The position numbers and the translations under genes were made by a program. Positions 1-8,056 of a stretch of 37,207 bases of DNA are shown here, one piece after another. This stretch comes from a virus: the IMG/VR virus record IMGVR_UViG_3300031586_000012, positions 1 to 37,207 of that record, one strand, 5' to 3'. Positions within the stretch are counted from its first letter, which is position 1. Every line of letters begins with the position of its first letter. A model generated the notes under the pieces. That model saw only the letters and a list, made by a program, of their open reading frames with translations. It was not told where the DNA came from and did not search any database.

Positions 1-127
1 CTCGCCGTGCCTCTCATTAGTGGTATAGAAATTTAACCAAAACTATGCCATTGTATAAACAAACAATTGACATGAAAACTATTAAGCCAATAAATGCTAT
101 CTTTATTGGGCGGGGGTGCATGGTTGC
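1..127. repeat. Terminal direct repeat, copy 1 (circular overlap)
   Basis: These 127 bases are identical to 37081-37207. The closing copy continues in register, so the molecule is circular or circularly permuted, with a unit of 37,080 bp. The length of exactly 127 equals a common maximum assembler k-mer, so this is probably an assembly overlap and not a biological terminal repeat. It lies inside the 3' part of a minus-strand gene (17-349), which a packaging-end repeat need not do. Confidence 0.95.
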
Positions 128-349
128 ACACCAAAGAAAAACAAGGGTAACAGCTATTACACTTATTAGCTTAATACACCAAGCCAACCCTAGAGATTGG
201 CTCAATGAGTATTGCATGATTCGGTTTAATTCTGAACCACCTAAATTCAGTATTATTTGAGTTAGACCCATATCCAGAATATTGAGCCCCACGAAGGCAA
301 CCGCCAACTTTTTGTGTTCAAGTTTTTTAACTCGATATAGTAATTCCAT
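17..349 (-). CDS. DUF5658-like integral membrane protein (copy 1)
   Basis: A 110-residue protein with three to four hydrophobic segments and the pattern LNILD...GGSELN near the N-terminus, as in the DUF5658 family (function unknown). A paralogue lies at 35777-36094 and shares the LN-D-x-x-x-T...GG-x-ELN and C-x-x-NGI patterns. The frame is open up to a TTG at 385, but I prefer ATG at 349: it aligns with the paralogue's start (ME...KLE), and bases 385-357 look like a promoter whose start point would be near 350, giving a leaderless message. The gene follows the late terminator, so it is a separate transcription unit, and it converges on the plus-strand peptide gene across the circle junction. 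Confidence 0.7.
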   Translation of the reverse strand: MELLYRVKKLEHKKLAVAFVGLNILDMGLTQIILNLGGSELNRIMQYSLSQSLGLAWCIKLISVIAVTLVFLWCATMHPRPIKIAFIGLIVFMSIVCLYNGIVLVKFLYH

Positions 350-356
350 TTCTTGA

Positions 357-385
357 AGTATGAAAACCTTTGCCTCTTTTGTCAA
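357..385 (-). promoter_or_regulatory. Predicted sigma70-type promoter for gene 17-349
   Basis: On the minus strand there is TTGACA (385-380), a 17-base spacer and CATACT (362-357, 4 of 6 consensus). The predicted start is about base 350, next to the ATG at 349. It sits directly after the late-operon terminator. The -35 match is perfect and the -10 only fair. Confidence 0.5.
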
Positions 386-390
386 CCCTA

Positions 391-424
391 AAATAAAAAA
401 ATCCCCTCTCCTTGATGGAGAGGG
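391..424 (-). terminator. Rho-independent terminator of the late operon
   Basis: An 8-bp perfect stem (404-411 with 417-424, CCCTCTCC/GGAGAGGG) with a 5-base loop, followed on the minus strand by GATTTTTTTATTTT. It lies downstream of the last late genes (530-709 and 712-897). The 105 bases between the last stop codon and this stem (425-529) hold nothing else I can support. Confidence 0.88.
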
Positions 425-529
425 TTATTATCAATAAAATTCAGGGTTAAAATCCTTTCTGAGTATAAAGACACGCAAAAAGAATTTCGTCCTCAAAATC
501 CTACATAATTATGGGGGTTTCAGCACCAA

Positions 530-709
530 TTAGGGGATTTCTGCGGTGGTGTTCAGGTCGTTTTCTGCATGAGCAATAATTTCTAGGTCTTCGGTTAGTC
601 TGCTAAAAAGGTCTTTTATAACTTCGTGCCGAATTCCGTCATGCCTCATGTCGAGCGCGAGCTGCCGAAGCTGCACATCATATTTTTCAATCAGCTCGGG
701 GTTATCCAT
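530..709 (-). CDS. Small hypothetical protein at end of the late operon
   Basis: A 59-residue acidic, helical protein beginning MDNPELIEKYDVQLRQLAL. I do not recognise a family. It starts 2 bases after the stop of the coiled-coil gene 712-897 and has no strong ribosome site of its own, so it is probably translated by coupling. It is the last gene before the terminator. Clean codon use, tight spacing and soluble composition argue that it is real. Confidence 0.65.
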   Translation of the reverse strand: MDNPELIEKYDVQLRQLALDMRHDGIRHEVIKDLFSRLTEDLEIIAHAENDLNTTAEIP

Positions 710-711
710 AG

Positions 712-897
712 TTACTTCTGTGGCTTGTCGCCGTTTTCGCCCATCCTAGTAAGTAGCCGTACTTCACCATCCAGCCTCAGAGCCTCTTGAAGAAGCTGCT
801 GCTCCTGCTGTTGGAATTGCTGTCTGAGCTGATTTAGTCTTTCCACGGTTTCTTTTTGCCTGGTTTTGACTTCTTGTAGTTCTTTCGTAATGTCCAT
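712..897 (-). CDS. Small coiled-coil protein
   Basis: A 61-residue, Gln/Glu-rich protein predicted to be almost entirely coiled coil (heptad-like LNQLRQQFQQQEQQLLQEAL). The frame is open to 942, but ATG at 897 has a near-perfect AGGAGG 4-9 bases upstream, so that start was chosen. It follows the tail/adsorption gene (905-1780) by 7 bases. Role unknown. Small coiled-coil proteins in this position may be tail-fibre trimerisation or assembly factors, but that is inference. Confidence 0.72.
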   Translation of the reverse strand: MDITKELQEVKTRQKETVERLNQLRQQFQQQEQQLLQEALRLDGEVRLLTRMGENGDKPQK

Positions 898-904
898 ATG
901 CCTC

Positions 905-1780
905 CTATGATGCTGTTCCTTCAAAACAACGCTCATTACCACTACTGTCTATGTAACAATAATGAGTGCCTAGCATTGGTGATTTTGTATTGATTGAAAT
1001 TTGGCTTGGCAGTTTGCCATTAAGTCCGGTTAGCGTGCCTTCTATGTATCGTTCATTGCCACTGGAATCTATATATCTTTGCTTCGTTTCTTCTACCCAT
1101 GGTTGACTTGCTATTTTACCAGTGGCACCCTCCAGTGTGCCTTCCTTTAACCTCTTAGAATAATCTGTACCTACATAAGCGAGTTTAGTTCCTTCTACCC
1201 AGATATAGCCGGCAGGACTTTCGCGTAGTGTTGAGATATCGTATTGGATACCAGCTGCCCCTGTAGGAGTACCTGTACAATTATAATCCGAACTATGAAC
1301 CCACAGTAGAACTGTGTATCCCTCACTGTTTATATGTGCGCTAGGGATGAGGAGGTAGTGGTATTTTCCGTCAACCAAATCAGCTATATTCTTGGATGCT
1401 ATGAGGTATTCTGCTGAGAATCGCCCTCGTATCCAGCCATATATCTCTGAACCGAAATCTGGGTCTGCCCCGTTCCCATTAAGGATATAAATCTGCCCAC
1501 TTGGGCTAGGTTCGCCCGAAGCCCAAACACGAACCACAACATCTTGGGTAATGCCCGTAGTATCATAAAAGGTGATACACCTTCTTATAGCACAGGGGTA
1601 TGGCCCAGCCCCATACCAAACCTGGGGAGCTCTATGAGCGCCATCTGGTTTAAATAAATCCTCTGTAAAAGCGCGTTCCCAGACCCACATCCATGTTTCC
1701 CAAACCGTCCATCCATAGGGCTGAATCAGAGTAAGATGTGCCGAGGCGTTTATGCTTACTTCAATCGGAAGTGTTGCCAT
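905..1780 (-). CDS. Putative tail/adsorption protein with C-terminal repeats
   Basis: A 291-residue beta-rich, Trp/Tyr/Gly-rich protein. Residues 1-200 look like a beta-sandwich of the kind found in phage receptor-binding or carbohydrate-binding proteins (no motif seen that names a family). The C-terminal 95 residues contain three imperfect copies of a roughly 30-residue unit with the core YIDSSGNER-x-x-EGT. It follows the hub-like tail gene by 6 bases with a GGAG ribosome site. The terminal position in the tail module and the repeated C-terminus suggest a fibre or receptor-binding role. No enzyme motif is visible. Confidence 0.6.
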   Translation of the reverse strand: MATLPIEVSINASAHLTLIQPYGWTVWETWMWVWERAFTEDLFKPDGAHRAPQVWYGAGPYPCAIRRCITFYDTTGITQDVVVRVWASGEPSPSGQIYILNGNGADPDFGSEIYGWIRGRFSAEYLIASKNIADLVDGKYHYLLIPSAHINSEGYTVLLWVHSSDYNCTGTPTGAAGIQYDISTLRESPAGYIWVEGTKLAYVGTDYSKRLKEGTLEGATGKIASQPWVEETKQRYIDSSGNERYIEGTLTGLNGKLPSQISINTKSPMLGTHYCYIDSSGNERCFEGTAS

Positions 1781-1786
1781 AATCTC

Positions 1787-4180
1787 CTAGTCATACATAT
1801 CAGTCCCCACCGGGATTTTGAGCCGGGACTTGACGTAGACTCCATAGAATTGCTTGCTCGTGCTGCCTAGCCTTGTGACGTTGTTATTATATGGGAGAAC
1901 ATAATTACTATCTGGGTCAAGCCATATATCTCCACCAGGGCTCCCCACTGTTGCTAACAAAAGAGGATTGCCATCCATAGCTAGCATACCAAACTCGTAG
2001 GGGGAAATAGGAGAAACGTCAATGCGTCCAGCCTGGGTAGAATCGTGATAAAATCGCAAGACGCTGCCCCATAAACCAATCCCTATGTTATCTATCTTGA
2101 CTGCCCCATCACCAGCATATAGCTTCCCATCGGTGCCGATGTAAACCTGAACAGGAGTGCCAGCATCATAGTCATCTTTACTGGCAAAAGTTCTGAAGGC
2201 ATTGATTCCCTCACCGCCGTACAACGCTATTCCATACGTTGCGTCTAGGACTACCCCGGTTTCCTCATACCACAGTCCGTCCTTGACAGTCTTGGAAAGG
2301 AGAATATGCCCCGCTTGAATATCTGTATATTTAACGAGTCCATAAGTGCCAACCTGAACCTCATCTAAAACTATAAGTCCATTAGCTGTTAAAGCAGCCC
2401 GCTTCGTGCGAAGAATTACGACTCCCTTTTCCAAGTCAGCTAGGACACTACTTGATACCTCATCCCATGACGAGCCACTCCACATCTTTACTTTGTTCGG
2501 TGTATAGTTTGTATCAATCCAAATATCACCCGTAGTGGGGTCTGTTGGTGCTGATGTTGATTTCGTTAAATAGTTGTCTCCTTGATCGGGGGTTCTTAAT
2601 GTGTAGAGCGTATCTTCTTCAATATAAACTCCACTAGCATCAAGATGCAATCTCTGTTGTCTTGCATAATATTCCCCATCAGCAAGATTGTCTATCGTGT
2701 CCCCGATCTTGTCCAGGTCAATGTTACCTTCGGGGTCAATCCACACGAAATCAAGATTCTCAGCGATGATGTTCTCAGCATATAGGTCCTTAACCATCAA
2801 GCGCGAGAAGTAGTTTTCAAAATCATCGGCAGTTATATTCAGGTTTGCTAAAACCTTCCGGATATTCTGCCAGTTGCCAAAGGTAAAAGTCATTCGCCAC
2901 TCATTTTTACGGACATCATAGTAGCGAACTAATTTTCCGATATTCCCTATTCGGTAGTCGCTTTCTCTCGAATCCGTAACTTTTACATAGTCAAATACCT
3001 CAGCGCCCACATTCATCGGCACATCGGCAGCTCCGGCCTCGCACCACATCTGAGCCTTTGCCAGTATAGCTTCGGCTATTGCGGTGGCATGTTCGTCACT
3101 TTCCAGGTAGGTTTTCTTGTATTGTTGCTTCTTCAGTTCAGCAGGAAGAGAATCATAGCCATCATCTTTTGCGGTCCCGCTATATTGAGGATCATCCTCA
3201 TCCTGAGATTGAACTTTAATATAGCCCGGAATTACTATTCGGTTTCTCAGGGCTTTAGCAAAAAAAGGATGCCCGCTCTCCAGGCTGTATTCGTAATCAT
3301 AAGTCGTGCCTGAAGTCGTGGGCTTGAATATATGAATCTTGCCGTCATTCTTAACAACAGCGACATTAAGCGTATAGTCAAGAAGGCGGTTTATTGCCGA
3401 CCACCTATTATTCTTGGTATAAATCCTGAAGGCATCTTTGGGCCTATAATTATCGGCAAGTGTATCGTAGCCATCCTCCCATACTACCTCGTAAGCCTTG
3501 CAGAGATTAAAGGCAGATAAAGTCGCTCCGATTATAGCGTTTACCAGCGTCTTGACTGTATCGTTGGATCCCTCTGTCCATATCTCATAGTCCTCACCAT
3601 CAGCCATTATGTCTGCATCTAGCGTTAAGTTAGATTGCGAGTTGTATTCTGTAACATTTGCATAGGTATCATCCGTTGTATTATGGACGACTCTACCAAC
3701 ATCACTAGCCTTAAAATGGCTATTACCAGTATCTATCAGGTGGTTCGCGATTGTGGAAGTGGCTGTGCCCTCCTTTTCAAGCTGGGGCATACAATTATCA
3801 CCAGCCTCATCCATCTGCATTAGGTTTGCTATACCGATCATAGAGAGAGTGCAGGTTAATTTATTGGGATCGGAGTCAAACTCCTGTGCAATCACCCACA
3901 TTGGAGCACAAGCTGAATACTCATCGCCGGCTCTGGTTTTAGCACCATTGGACAAAACCCCCTCGAATCCCTTGAGGTCAATATCAGTCAATTCACCATC
4001 GCTATTATTCAGAACTATCTCAAGGGACTGAAGCGAACCGTCCTCTGTCTCCTTAATACTGAGTATCCTGGTATTCGTGTAGGTGTAGGAGCTCCCCCCC
4101 TTGGTGAGCTCAAGTTTTACCAGGGCATCAATAGAGTATGCCTCTTGTGCAGCCTTTAATGTGTCTGTTAGAGTCCTCAT
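1787..4180 (-). CDS. Tail hub-like protein fused to a fibre-like C-terminus
   Basis: A 797-residue protein. Roughly residues 1-450 have the composition and layout of phage tail hub/baseplate proteins (opening domain on ligand strands, then mixed alpha/beta, ending in EWRMTFTFGNW). A linker near residues 530-560 carries the collar-type pattern APTDPTTGDIWIDT...W-SGSSWDEV, and the C-terminus ends LGSTSKQFYGVYVKSRL, a motif common at the ends of tail-fibre shafts. The stop of the upstream gene (4182) is 1 base from its start. It probably links the tail tip to an adsorption domain. The exact family is uncertain. Confidence 0.6.
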   Translation of the reverse strand: MRTLTDTLKAAQEAYSIDALVKLELTKGGSSYTYTNTRILSIKETEDGSLQSLEIVLNNSDGELTDIDLKGFEGVLSNGAKTRAGDEYSACAPMWVIAQEFDSDPNKLTCTLSMIGIANLMQMDEAGDNCMPQLEKEGTATSTIANHLIDTGNSHFKASDVGRVVHNTTDDTYANVTEYNSQSNLTLDADIMADGEDYEIWTEGSNDTVKTLVNAIIGATLSAFNLCKAYEVVWEDGYDTLADNYRPKDAFRIYTKNNRWSAINRLLDYTLNVAVVKNDGKIHIFKPTTSGTTYDYEYSLESGHPFFAKALRNRIVIPGYIKVQSQDEDDPQYSGTAKDDGYDSLPAELKKQQYKKTYLESDEHATAIAEAILAKAQMWCEAGAADVPMNVGAEVFDYVKVTDSRESDYRIGNIGKLVRYYDVRKNEWRMTFTFGNWQNIRKVLANLNITADDFENYFSRLMVKDLYAENIIAENLDFVWIDPEGNIDLDKIGDTIDNLADGEYYARQQRLHLDASGVYIEEDTLYTLRTPDQGDNYLTKSTSAPTDPTTGDIWIDTNYTPNKVKMWSGSSWDEVSSSVLADLEKGVVILRTKRAALTANGLIVLDEVQVGTYGLVKYTDIQAGHILLSKTVKDGLWYEETGVVLDATYGIALYGGEGINAFRTFASKDDYDAGTPVQVYIGTDGKLYAGDGAVKIDNIGIGLWGSVLRFYHDSTQAGRIDVSPISPYEFGMLAMDGNPLLLATVGSPGGDIWLDPDSNYVLPYNNNVTRLGSTSKQFYGVYVKSRLKIPVGTDMYD

Positions 4181-4181
4181 T

Positions 4182-4481
4182 TTATTCTTTTAGCTCAAAG
4201 CTCCCTTTACCGACTCCATACTTGGCGTTCTCTTCGGTGCCGTCCTGCCCCTTGCAGCGATACTTCCACCATTTCACCTTCGCATCAGCAGGCGGGGTAT
4301 AATAATAGACAAATTTGCCCTCCTCGCTTGGATCCATTGCTTCGTTATCTACCTGCTTTTCGCCATCGGGATCGGTAAGAGTGAGCTTAACCCCTTGATT
4401 CGGGCTGTAGAGCACTCCCGCTCTTTTGAAATAAGCCCAAATCTCTATAGTCCCTTCGCGGAAAAAAACTTCTGTTGTCAT
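4182..4481 (-). CDS. Small Ig-like/beta-sandwich tail protein
   Basis: A 99-residue protein whose strands and motifs (VKLTLTDPDG near residue 35, then GKFVYYYTPP) are typical of a single Ig-like or bacterial macroglobulin-type beta-sandwich. Its ATG overlaps the stop of the large repeat protein by 4 bases (ATGA at 4481-4478), so the two are translationally coupled. It is likely a virion accessory or decoration domain for the neighbouring tail proteins, judged by position and fold type only. Confidence 0.6.
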   Translation of the reverse strand: MTTEVFFREGTIEIWAYFKRAGVLYSPNQGVKLTLTDPDGEKQVDNEAMDPSEEGKFVYYYTPPADAKVKWWKYRCKGQDGTEENAKYGVGKGSFELKE

Positions 4482-7400
4482 TCCTCGCCTCCGGTTTTTG
4501 TTTTTACGGATACATCGTAATATGGCTTCGCTTCCATAGAAACTTCAAAGTAGGGCTTTGCCTCCATGGACACATCGAAGTAATTCCTGGTGAATAGCCT
4601 GATTAGAAATGTTTTTGCCTGGACAATAATGCCCGTGACTGTCAATCCCAGCAGCGCGACAGCGCTTCGCGTAATTGCGATTGTCCTACTACCAATACCC
4701 TTGAGCCCTAGCAGAGCAGTATCAGCTCTTGTGAAAGCCAATACACGGCTGCTAGTAGTCTTTAATCCTAACAAGGCTGTATTAGCTCTAGCCAGAGCCA
4801 ATGACCTCGTTCCCATAGCCACCAGTCCGAGATAGGCAATGCCAGTCCTGTAATAATGTTCAGCAGTATAATAGATGCCAGTAACTTTAAGCCCTAGATA
4901 TGCTAAGGCTGAACGACTCAAAGATATAGCTCTTGAACCTGTAACTGTTAAACCAAGATAGGCAATGCCAGTCCTGATGTAATGCTTGACGGTGGACATT
5001 ATGCCCGTGGCTTTCAGTCCTAGCAAAGCTACCTTAGCTCTAGTAATGCTTATAGTTCTATTGGCTGTAGTCTTCAGCCCAAGCATTGCAGTGTCCACTC
5101 TGGCAAGCGAGATTGACTTGTTAGCAGTAGTAAGCAATCCTAGCAATGCTGTCTTGCTACGACTCAGGTGTAATGCCCTTGAGCCTGTGCCAAGTAAACC
5201 GAGCAGCGCAATCTTGGAGCGGGTAATGGCTATTGCCCTTGAGCCTACAATTTTCAGCCCAAGCAAGGCAGTCTTGGAGCGAGTAAGTGCGACCGCTCTT
5301 GTGGCTGTGGTTTTCAAGCCTAGAAGAGCCGTGTTTGTCCTCGTATAACTACGAAATCTGCTGGCTATGCCCTTCAATCCCAATAAAGCAATATCCAGCC
5401 TGCTTAGAGCAAGTGCCCTGCTTCCAATACTCTTCAAACCCAGTAAAGCGGTATCGCTTCTACCAAGAACCAATGACCTTGAGCCAGTTGATAGGAGACC
5501 TAATAAGGCTGTTCCCACTCTTCCATAATGACCACTTATCAGGCATCCCCACTCCTCAAACATAAAGTCCCTAGTGCTGCTGGAAGACCAATTTTCCCCA
5601 CCATCAATGCTGTATTCAGCATTTCCACCACTATAAGTTGGAGAGCTATCGTCCATTCTCCATCCTACATGATTAGTACCATTACCATCTAAAGCTCTTA
5701 CTACAATGGCATACTTTGTGCTTCCAGATAAGCTATAGCCATCGCCAATTATAATTTCTCGCCACTCACCATCAGTATCAGTTGTTAAAGTATTGCCATT
5801 CGTAGTTCCAGAACAGAGGTCTTCACCAGTAGGATGTCCGTTTCCATCAGTGGCTTTTATGCTAACTGTAATTGTTCCTGGACTTAGTGTGCGATATATT
5901 TTCAATTTAACAGATATAATTTTATGTGATTCTGAGGGGGTAAATGTCTGTGCCTGCCAAAGGTCATCATGTATATAAAGAACAGCATCATCACCAGTTT
6001 TGTAATACTCACATTTCCTACACAATAAACTAATAGCCTTCAGCCCTAGCAGCGCCGTCTTCACCCTGCTGATGGCAATGCTCCTGCTGGCAGTTGCCTT
6101 GAGTCCAAGTAAAGCTGTCTTGGTTCTGAGATAAGAAGCTGCCCTTGTCGCAGTGGGAAGAAGTCCTAGAAGTGCTGTGTCAGTCCTGGCCAGAGCAAAG
6201 CCCCTTGACCCACTTCCCAGCAAGCCTAGAAGGGCCGTGCCTGAGCGTTCGTAGTGTTCTCCTGCTGTATAAGTAACTACCAGCTTGGGTTTATATCCTT
6301 CACCTTGTTCTGCATAGTAACCAATAGCGTAAGAACGCAGACTAGGGTCAGTAGCATCAGAGAAATCATTATTAGGTCTCGTTCCCAGTTTAGTGATGCT
6401 TGTCTTGGATATTGCTGCTCTGCCAGCAGCGTTCAAAGTGAAATCGTGATAGGCTGCACTCCCAATGAATGTTCCTAAATCGTATGCAGTATCAAGGAAC
6501 TTTGTCGTTCCAAATTGGTCATAGTCGGCTGCTATAACTGCCGTATTTGTGGCTGGGGTAGAAGCAACTACTTGAATATCTGCTGGGTATGTAGTTTCAT
6601 TATTAAGCCCTTGATTTTTAGAGTAAAGTGAGAAAACAGCAGCCGAAATCGTTGCACCATCGGGCAGTCCAGAGGTATCAAATAAGAAAGGACATCTTGA
6701 TATTGAATGAGTACCGCCCCCAGAACTGGGGTCTTCACCCTGGCATACAACATCAGATGCTCCTGAATCACCTGCTCCATCCCCTGTTGCTTTTGCCCTT
6801 TGAGTAGCCCATGCCACAGGAGTAGCTGGAGATACATAAGTTCTCCCATCAACACTTGTTGTTTCTTCGTGAGCATCGGGATAGAAGGTTTCAGGAGACT
6901 CGCATATTGTTAGAGGATAGCCAAAAGGCGGATTATCAAATATACTGGCAGGAATTAACTCCTCGCTATCACTGATTCCGTATTGCCCTAACCGAAGTTT
7001 GAAATCTCCCTGTTGGTCATAATGGATTCTTACTTCACCTTTAGGATTCTGCTCAAATACCCAAGTGCCAAGTATCCTACCCTCGATGAGCCTCAATCTC
7101 CGCTTGCAGATGCCGTAGTCCCATTCAAGGACATTGTTCTGGTAGTTCTCATTGGTGGGGTCAACCGCCAGTAATGTTTCCTTGCCACAGGATGCCTCTT
7201 TGCCGTCAAGGTAAAGTTGGGGAGTATATGTTAGATAATCGCCCTTTCGCTTCCCTGTAGGCTGGTCATTGATGCAGATTATGGTAACAGCCTTGCCTGA
7301 TACCTGAGCCTGAAACTGGTTTACCTTTGAGACATAGGTTGAGTCTTTCTTCTCCCAGCCAACTTCAACCTTAACGCCATCAGCATTGACCATCGGCAAA

Positions 7401-7600
7401 CCAGACACGACCATGAATCCTTTGTTAGATTTCAGGTCTCGGTAGAATTTGGCATAGGGTGAATGTCTCTTACCTAGACTACGAGGGGCATAGTCCTGTG
7501 TAAACTCAACATAGTCCTTGTCTATACCCTGCCTTACTAATGCAGATAGCAGAACAGGATCAGTAACTATCTTATTCGGGTCTATTACCTTTTCAGGCAT
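4478..7600 (-). CDS. Giant tandem-repeat tail/adsorption protein (20-residue TALLGL repeats)
   Basis: About 1,040 residues. The frame opens at TTG 7603, but ATG at 7600 has AGGAG with 5-base spacing. Residues 1-240 form a globular virion-type domain. About 250-440 resemble a jelly-roll (SRCPFLFDTSGLPDGATISA...KPKLVVTYT). Then come four copies of a 20-residue unit (TALLGLKxTxSRxxxxxRxx), a second beta-sandwich (QTFTPSESHKIISVKLKIY, about 525-680), and fifteen more copies. The end carries three 10-residue repeats (YFEVSMEAKP type). The repeat has invariant ALLGL or AYLGL and Arg about every 10 residues. The place among tail genes suggests a fibre or adsorption role. The repeat fold is unknown to me. 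Confidence 0.62.
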   Translation of the reverse strand: MPEKVIDPNKIVTDPVLLSALVRQGIDKDYVEFTQDYAPRSLGKRHSPYAKFYRDLKSNKGFMVVSGLPMVNADGVKVEVGWEKKDSTYVSKVNQFQAQVSGKAVTIICINDQPTGKRKGDYLTYTPQLYLDGKEASCGKETLLAVDPTNENYQNNVLEWDYGICKRRLRLIEGRILGTWVFEQNPKGEVRIHYDQQGDFKLRLGQYGISDSEELIPASIFDNPPFGYPLTICESPETFYPDAHEETTSVDGRTYVSPATPVAWATQRAKATGDGAGDSGASDVVCQGEDPSSGGGTHSISRCPFLFDTSGLPDGATISAAVFSLYSKNQGLNNETTYPADIQVVASTPATNTAVIAADYDQFGTTKFLDTAYDLGTFIGSAAYHDFTLNAAGRAAISKTSITKLGTRPNNDFSDATDPSLRSYAIGYYAEQGEGYKPKLVVTYTAGEHYERSGTALLGLLGSGSRGFALARTDTALLGLLPTATRAASYLRTKTALLGLKATASRSIAISRVKTALLGLKAISLLCRKCEYYKTGDDAVLYIHDDLWQAQTFTPSESHKIISVKLKIYRTLSPGTITVSIKATDGNGHPTGEDLCSGTTNGNTLTTDTDGEWREIIIGDGYSLSGSTKYAIVVRALDGNGTNHVGWRMDDSSPTYSGGNAEYSIDGGENWSSSSTRDFMFEEWGCLISGHYGRVGTALLGLLSTGSRSLVLGRSDTALLGLKSIGSRALALSRLDIALLGLKGIASRFRSYTRTNTALLGLKTTATRAVALTRSKTALLGLKIVGSRAIAITRSKIALLGLLGTGSRALHLSRSKTALLGLLTTANKSISLARVDTAMLGLKTTANRTISITRAKVALLGLKATGIMSTVKHYIRTGIAYLGLTVTGSRAISLSRSALAYLGLKVTGIYYTAEHYYRTGIAYLGLVAMGTRSLALARANTALLGLKTTSSRVLAFTRADTALLGLKGIGSRTIAITRSAVALLGLTVTGIIVQAKTFLIRLFTRNYFDVSMEAKPYFEVSMEAKPYYDVSVKTKTGGEE
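4600..5524 (-). repeat. 60-bp tandem repeat array, fifteen units (coding)
   Basis: Units of 60 bases (two to three of 66) each encode one TALLGL-type 20-mer; copies 5 to 19 of the protein. Units differ mainly at third positions and in the residue pairs before ALLGL (DT, KT, NT, GI, KV), so the array is old and under protein-level selection. Three of the four longer variant units end in a KHYIRT or EHYYRT-like segment or the final KTFLIR. Confidence 0.85.
6022..6245 (-). repeat. 60-bp tandem repeat array, four units (coding)
   Basis: Copies 1 to 4 of the 20-residue repeat, separated from the longer array by about 500 bases that encode a beta-sandwich domain. The fourth unit breaks off into CRKCEYYKTGDD, which leads into that domain. 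Confidence 0.8.
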
Positions 7601-7664
7601 CAAAACTCCTACAAGATAGCTGGAACAAGGCTACCCCTGCTCCATCTACCTCACTCGCCGTCAT
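7593..7664 (-). CDS. Possible 23-codon coupling ORF
   Basis: ATG at 7664 overlaps the stop of the preceding gene (TAATG), and the stop overlaps the start of the giant repeat gene. It would let ribosomes pass from one gene to the next. The peptide (MTASEVDGAGVALFQLS...) resembles nothing I know, and the downstream gene has its own good ribosome site, so this may be chance. Confidence 0.25.
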   Translation of the reverse strand: MTASEVDGAGVALFQLSCRSFDA

Positions 7665-8050
7665 TATGCACCCTGCTTGCTCTGTATCTTAATGGTCTGG
7701 TCAACCTTATCGCCACTCGCGAACGCAATCGAAGCAGCCCACTCATGGAAGGCTTGCAGAGTGGCATCCGCTAAGCCAGTGAACACGCCGGCGCCATAGA
7801 TGGTATCGTCCCCGGGCTCCCAGTCTGTCTTTGCACACACGACAGTATCATCGGTCTTTGTGATTGTTTCGAGTGTAGGCGTTACTGCTTCGCGGGTGAG
7901 CTCATCTGTGAAGTCCGTGGTGTCCACATCGAATGAACCCATAGCCTCACCACACAGGCTGAGATAGTTGAGGTCAGCAGGTGCGTCACCCTTGAGCATT
8001 TTGCTCACAGTCTGGAATAAGAGTGCGGTTGGTATACAGCGTTCAGCCAT
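7664..8050 (-). CDS. Virion protein of the head-tail region, unidentified
   Basis: A 128-residue acidic protein (MAERCIPTALLFQTVSKML...) with a Thr/Asp-rich middle and a beta-rich C-terminal half. AAGGAGG lies upstream of the ATG with suitable spacing, which suggests strong expression. It sits between two connector-type genes and the tail genes. Size, position and strong ribosome site fit a tail tube-like, decoration or head-tail completion protein, but there is no motif to choose among them. Confidence 0.55.
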   Translation of the reverse strand: MAERCIPTALLFQTVSKMLKGDAPADLNYLSLCGEAMGSFDVDTTDFTDELTREAVTPTLETITKTDDTVVCAKTDWEPGDDTIYGAGVFTGLADATLQAFHEWAASIAFASGDKVDQTIKIQSKQGA

Positions 8051-8056
8051 TTTTGT

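Noticed and set aside
67-96. TTGACA (67-72), 18 bases, TAAATG on the plus strand, a possible antisense promoter
   Set aside because: It lies in coding sequence of the DUF5658 gene, the -10 is poor, and no plus-strand gene follows.
4986-5348. Long plus-strand open frames opposite the repeat gene (also 4590-4835 and 3753-4031)
   Set aside because: They mirror the period of the minus-strand repeats, lack ribosome sites and oppose well-supported genes.
4600-5524. Regular 60-base repeats that could suggest a CRISPR-like or noncoding array
   Set aside because: The units keep one open frame on the minus strand, vary mostly at third positions and have no constant repeat with variable spacers; they are protein repeats.
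6568-6876. 102-codon minus-strand frame inside the giant repeat gene
   Set aside because: Shifted frame within a continuous gene with clear domain structure; no ribosome site.
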